Below, piece by piece: positions 5,980-8,510 of a stretch of 8,510 nt of DNA. The number at the start of each line of letters is the position of its first letter. The first letter of the stretch is position 1. The notes under the pieces were generated by a model. The model searched no databases. It was given only the letters and a program-made list of their open reading frames with translations, and was not told where the DNA came from. Source of the DNA: an uncultured Eubacteriales bacterium (GTDB lineage: Bacteria > Bacillota > Clostridia > Oscillospirales > Butyricicoccaceae); assembly GCA_934636325.1 (NCBI GenBank), contig CAKUAK010000058.1:1-8510 (forward strand). Direction: 5' to 3'. Made by a program: the position numbers and the translations under genes.

Positions 5980-8082
5980 TTACTGTACTCCCCTGTAATA
6001 AAGGCCCCTTGTCATCTTCTGGGGCTGGGCTCCGCCCCCCTCGATATAGGCCAGCGCCATGCGCAGGCACTCGCGGGGGTTCTCGGTGGTAAAGTTGAGC
6101 CTCAGCCACCGCACGCCGATATTTTTCAGGTCGCCCTGCTTGTCGGCCAGATAGAGAGGCTCGGAATTATAAAGTGTGCTGCGGCAGCCCTCTTCCTTGT
6201 ATATCGGGAAGCTGCGGCCGGTCTTGTCGGTGATATACACCGGCCCGCCGTCGCAGGGACATCCGCTCCCGTCAAGGCGGCGCAGGACGCAGTTCTCGGT
6301 TATCATAAGGGGCAGGCGGCCATAGACGATCATCTCGGCCGGCAGTGTATACGAAAGATCGCGTATCTGGGGCAGGGTCATCTCGAAGGACAATGTGCAT
6401 GCCCCAAGCCCCATCTCTTTAAGGGCGCGGATGCTCTGCGAGTTCATTATGTTGAGGCCGAAATCGCCCCGCAGGCCAAAGCCCAGCTCGCGCAGCAGCC
6501 TCGGCTGGCCGATATTGGTGCAGACCAGCTCGCGCACGCCGGCCGATTTGGCTTTTTTAAGGCGTCCCAGCAGCTTCTCCCACTCGCTGTCAAAGGCGAT
6601 GCGGGGCAGGACGGCGGCGATGCGCACCCCCTTGCGGATAAGGCTGCCGATGACCTCGGCGTTGTCCGATATCTCCTGAAGGGGCAGATATATATAGTCG
6701 GGCTTCAGGTCAAGTATCTCCGGGCTGACCTGCGAAAGAGTGCGGAAGGAGTATATATACCCCGGCTTTTCCTCCCAGCCGAAGCGGCGCACGCCGGGCT
6801 GCCAGTCGCAGGTGATGCGTTTGGGCGGCGTCCGCCTTCCGGCGGCCAGGCCCTCGGTACACTGCCTTCTCATGGCGTTGAGGGCCGACGCCGGGATGCG
6901 CAGGCCCTCGCCGAGGTCGATCCTGACGTCGGTGGGATAAAAGACCGTGCCGCCGGTCTTGTGCAGGGCCGAAGAGACGTCCTCGCGGACGGTGGGGCGG
7001 TTGACGGCCCGCTCGGGCACAGGGCCCTCGGCCATATAGATATTGCCGTCCCGGTCGACGGCTTTAAGTGTCATATGCCTGCCGGGCAGCGCCTCGAAAT
7101 CGAAGCTGACGCCGATGACCGGCGGCTCGGGCTGGCTCTCGTATATCTCGCGGGCCTCTTTGTATACGGCCCTTGTCTCGCGGCCGTCGCTCTCGCTTCT
7201 TACCCCGAACATATGCTTGCCCTTGCGCCCGGCGATATAGCCGTCGGTAAAGCCGTCCCGGGAGAAAAGGGTCTCCAGCTTGTAAAGATCATCGGGCGAG
7301 GGATTCTTGCCGTAGGTAACGGCGTCCTTATATATCTTTGTCACCAGCGCCGTGTACTCGGGGCGCTTCATGCGGCCCTCTATCTTGATGCAGGATACCC
7401 CGGCCGCCTCGATATCCCGGAGATATTTGGCGACGCTGAGGTCCTTAAGGCTCAGGGGATATGTCGGCTGTTGGCCGCTGTAGGAATACATCATGCGGCA
7501 GGGCTGGGCGCAGAGGCCGCGGTTGCCGCTGCGGCCGCCGATGGCCGCCGAAAGATAGCACTGGCCCGAATAGCACATGCACAGCGCCCCGTGGCAGAAT
7601 ATCTCTATCTCGATGGGGCTGCGCTTACAGATGAACTCTATCTCCGAAAGGGGCAGCTCCCGGGAGAGCACGACCCGGGAAAATCCCATGTCGGCGCAGG
7701 CCAGCACTCCGGCCAGATTGTGGACCGTCATCTGGGTCGAGCCGTGCATCGTCATCTGGGGCGACACGGCCTTTATAAGGCGGGCCATGCCCAGATCCTG
7801 GACTATTATGGCGTCGGCCCCCATGACGGTCAGCTTTTCGATCAGCTCCCGCGCCCGCGAAAGCTCGCGGTCGGTGACAAGGGTGTTGACCGTTATATAT
7901 GTTTTTACTCCGCGCAGGCGGCAGTATTTCATCGCCTCGGCCAGCTCTTCATCGGTCAGGTTCTTGGCGTTCCTTCGGGCGTTGAAATCGCCCGCGCCGA
8001 AATATACGGCGTCGGCCCCGCCCCTCACGGCGGCGACCACCGATTCAAAAGAGCCCGCCGGGCTCATTACCTCAAGCGCCAT
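5980..8082 (-). CDS. Long U32-family protein (DUF3656-type), probable Fe-S RNA hydroxylation factor
   Basis: 700 residues, longer than E. coli TrhP (about 450) and similar to RlhA/DUF3656 types. U32 proteins were named peptidases, but RlhA and TrhP are needed for 5-hydroxylation of 23S rRNA cytidine 2501 and tRNA wobble uridine. The N-terminal barrel starts at MSPAGSFE (6-13). The U32 signature runs from Glu160 to Ser178 and contains Cys168 and Cys175; with Cys191 and Cys195 these form the expected [4Fe-4S] quartet. Then KIEGRMKRPEY (233-243), a middle DUF3656-like region (about 325-450) and a C-terminal U32-like half (about 450-690) with GRLPLMITENC and further Cys598, Cys608, Cys610, Cys633. 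AGAGG lies 6 nt before the ATG. It sits 12 nt after zapA, a pairing common in clostridia. The target RNA cannot be told from sequence. Confidence 0.9.
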   Translation of the reverse strand: MALEVMSPAGSFESVVAAVRGGADAVYFGAGDFNARRNAKNLTDEELAEAMKYCRLRGVKTYITVNTLVTDRELSRARELIEKLTVMGADAIIVQDLGMARLIKAVSPQMTMHGSTQMTVHNLAGVLACADMGFSRVVLSRELPLSEIEFICKRSPIEIEIFCHGALCMCYSGQCYLSAAIGGRSGNRGLCAQPCRMMYSYSGQQPTYPLSLKDLSVAKYLRDIEAAGVSCIKIEGRMKRPEYTALVTKIYKDAVTYGKNPSPDDLYKLETLFSRDGFTDGYIAGRKGKHMFGVRSESDGRETRAVYKEAREIYESQPEPPVIGVSFDFEALPGRHMTLKAVDRDGNIYMAEGPVPERAVNRPTVREDVSSALHKTGGTVFYPTDVRIDLGEGLRIPASALNAMRRQCTEGLAAGRRTPPKRITCDWQPGVRRFGWEEKPGYIYSFRTLSQVSPEILDLKPDYIYLPLQEISDNAEVIGSLIRKGVRIAAVLPRIAFDSEWEKLLGRLKKAKSAGVRELVCTNIGQPRLLRELGFGLRGDFGLNIMNSQSIRALKEMGLGACTLSFEMTLPQIRDLSYTLPAEMIVYGRLPLMITENCVLRRLDGSGCPCDGGPVYITDKTGRSFPIYKEEGCRSTLYNSEPLYLADKQGDLKNIGVRWLRLNFTTENPRECLRMALAYIEGGGAQPQKMTRGLYYRGVQ
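5988..5994 (-). promoter_or_regulatory. Shine-Dalgarno site for dut inside the U32 gene end
   Basis: AGGGGAG on the minus strand overlaps the last U32 codons and lies 8 nt before the dut ATG. Because the U32 stop directly abuts the dut start, ribosomes finishing U32 can reinitiate here. Confidence 0.75.
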
Positions 8083-8088
8083 TTTTTA

Positions 8089-8093
8089 CCTCT
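8089..8093 (-). promoter_or_regulatory. Shine-Dalgarno site for the U32 gene
   Basis: AGAGG with a 6-nt A-rich spacer sits in the 12-nt gap between the zapA stop and the ATG at 8082, confirming this start for the U32 protein. Confidence 0.75.
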
Positions 8094-8094
8094 G

Positions 8095-8391
8095 TTATTC
8101 TTTATTCTTCTTGAGCTTGATTATCTCGCTTCGAAGCGAAGCGCACTCCTCGGCATAGCTCTTTATCTGGGCACGCATGTTCTCGGCCGATTTCTGCGCC
8201 TTGAAATACATGTCGGCGATGTTGAGCGCGGCCAGAACGGCGCTGTCGACCGACGACAGATTACCGCCCGACGACTTGGTCTCGGCGATGCTGCGGTCGA
8301 CGAGCTCGGCGCTTCGGACGACGTAATTTTCGTCCTCGTCGGCTACTATCGTATATGATTTGCCATCAATGGTGACTATGACCCTCTGCAT
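8095..8391 (-). CDS. zapA: Cell division protein ZapA
   Basis: 98 residues, normal for short Firmicute ZapA. ZapA binds FtsZ in the cytoplasm and bundles or crosslinks its filaments, stabilising the Z-ring. The N-terminal globular part carries the usual strand pair (RVIVTIDGKSYTIVADE, 3-19), then AELVDRSIAE (28-37) and the helix AVLAALNIADMYF (51-63). A charged heptad-like coiled coil fills about 64-96 for dimerisation. The ATG at 8391 is preceded by AAGGAG at a 12-nt spacing, long but usable, with a second weak purine run directly before the start. It is the first gene of the operon, under a probable promoter at 8478-8506. The only TCA codon in its first part is codon 12. Confidence 0.93.
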   Translation of the reverse strand: MQRVIVTIDGKSYTIVADEDENYVVRSAELVDRSIAETKSSGGNLSSVDSAVLAALNIADMYFKAQKSAENMRAQIKSYAEECASLRSEIIKLKKNKE

Positions 8392-8403
8392 TTCCTTACC
8401 CCG

Positions 8404-8409
8404 CTCCTT
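8404..8409 (-). promoter_or_regulatory. Shine-Dalgarno site for zapA, long spacing
   Basis: AAGGAG lies 12 nt before the zapA ATG, longer than the usual 5-9 nt. The spacer holds a second purine-rich stretch (GGTAAGGAA) touching the start codon. A 5-bp inverted repeat (8412-8416 with 8421-8425) ends just upstream of the site. Confidence 0.5.
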
Positions 8410-8477
8410 TGACGCACATTTGCGTGATTTTTTATCTCAGCCGCCCGCACGGATACCCATACGGATGGTTATATATC

Positions 8478-8506
8478 AGTATACCATACCGCCGCTTCCT
8501 TTTAAA
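8478..8506 (-). promoter_or_regulatory. Candidate sigma-A promoter for the zapA-to-PBP2 operon
   Basis: On the minus strand TTTAAA (8506-8501; 4 of 6 match to the -35 consensus) and TATACT (8483-8478; 5 of 6 match) are separated by 17 bp. A TGG just before the -10 makes it an extended -10 promoter. The leader to the zapA start would be about 80 nt. No gene is seen in 8392-8510. Confidence 0.6.
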
Positions 8507-8510
8507 CACC

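Noticed and set aside
4981..8358. Plus-strand open frame of 1125 codons
   Set aside because: It lies antisense to maf, dut, U32 and zapA, all with complete family motifs. Its translation has no recognisable domain, and over zapA, U32 and dut its openness follows from avoidance of TTA, CTA and TCA in the sense genes.
8411..8431. Plus-strand terminator formed by ACGCA/TGCGT followed by a T run
   Set aside because: The stem is only 5 bp and there is no plus-strand gene to end. It is more likely chance or minor structure in the zapA leader.
1..8510. CRISPR array, insertion sequence, tRNA, rRNA or prophage elements
   Set aside because: No regular repeats, transposase motifs, cloverleaf sequences or phage genes were seen; the dUTPase is a normal housekeeping type in a chromosomal operon.

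Overview
The window is a compact, GC-rich (about 60% by eye) stretch of a bacterial chromosome. All nine confidently recognised genes lie on the minus strand. Gene content and order (zapA, long U32 protein, dut, maf, mreC, mreD, class B PBP, minD, mgsA) point to a Firmicute of class Clostridia, most likely an Oscillospiraceae/Ruminococcaceae-type gut organism. The placement is inferred from synteny and protein style: in clostridia a mre-PBP2-min-rodA-mgsA neighbourhood is familiar. Codon use fits a GC-rich clostridium: sense TTA, CTA and TCA are nearly avoided, while ATA (Ile) and AGG/AGA (Arg) are freely used.

Reading in the direction of transcription (high to low coordinates): a probable extended -10 promoter (8478-8506) precedes zapA (8391-8095), then a 700-residue U32/DUF3656-type protein (8082-5980), dUTPase (5979-5509), Maf nucleotide pyrophosphatase (5480-4908), mreC (4911-4078), mreD (4077-3547) and a PBP2-type transpeptidase (3550-1490). 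Junctions are 12, 0, 28, -4, 0 and -4 nt, so these seven genes look like one translationally coupled operon. A 191-nt AT-rich gap follows with two candidate promoters and a palindrome over a predicted start site. These feed a second unit, a MinD-like ATPase (1298-528, TTG start) and an MgsA-like protein (496-95), closed by a strong intrinsic terminator (33-67). The first 30 bases may carry the zinc-ribbon-like 3' end of a convergent plus-strand gene, but this is weak.

Functionally, the main operon joins divisome assembly (ZapA), lateral wall synthesis (MreC, MreD, PBP2), nucleotide-pool cleaning (Dut, Maf) and probable RNA hydroxylation (U32). The usual partners MreB, RodA, MinC and MinE are absent from this locus.

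No mobile element, CRISPR array, tRNA or rRNA was seen. The most unusual part is the minD-mgsA pair. The MgsA-like protein keeps the fold and phosphate-binding residues but has replaced all four residues aligned with the E. coli acid/base catalysts. The MinD-like ATPase keeps its ATPase core but has lost the paired aspartates of the loop implicated in MinC contact. This could be a repurposed two-gene module. That is inference and not proof of a new system.
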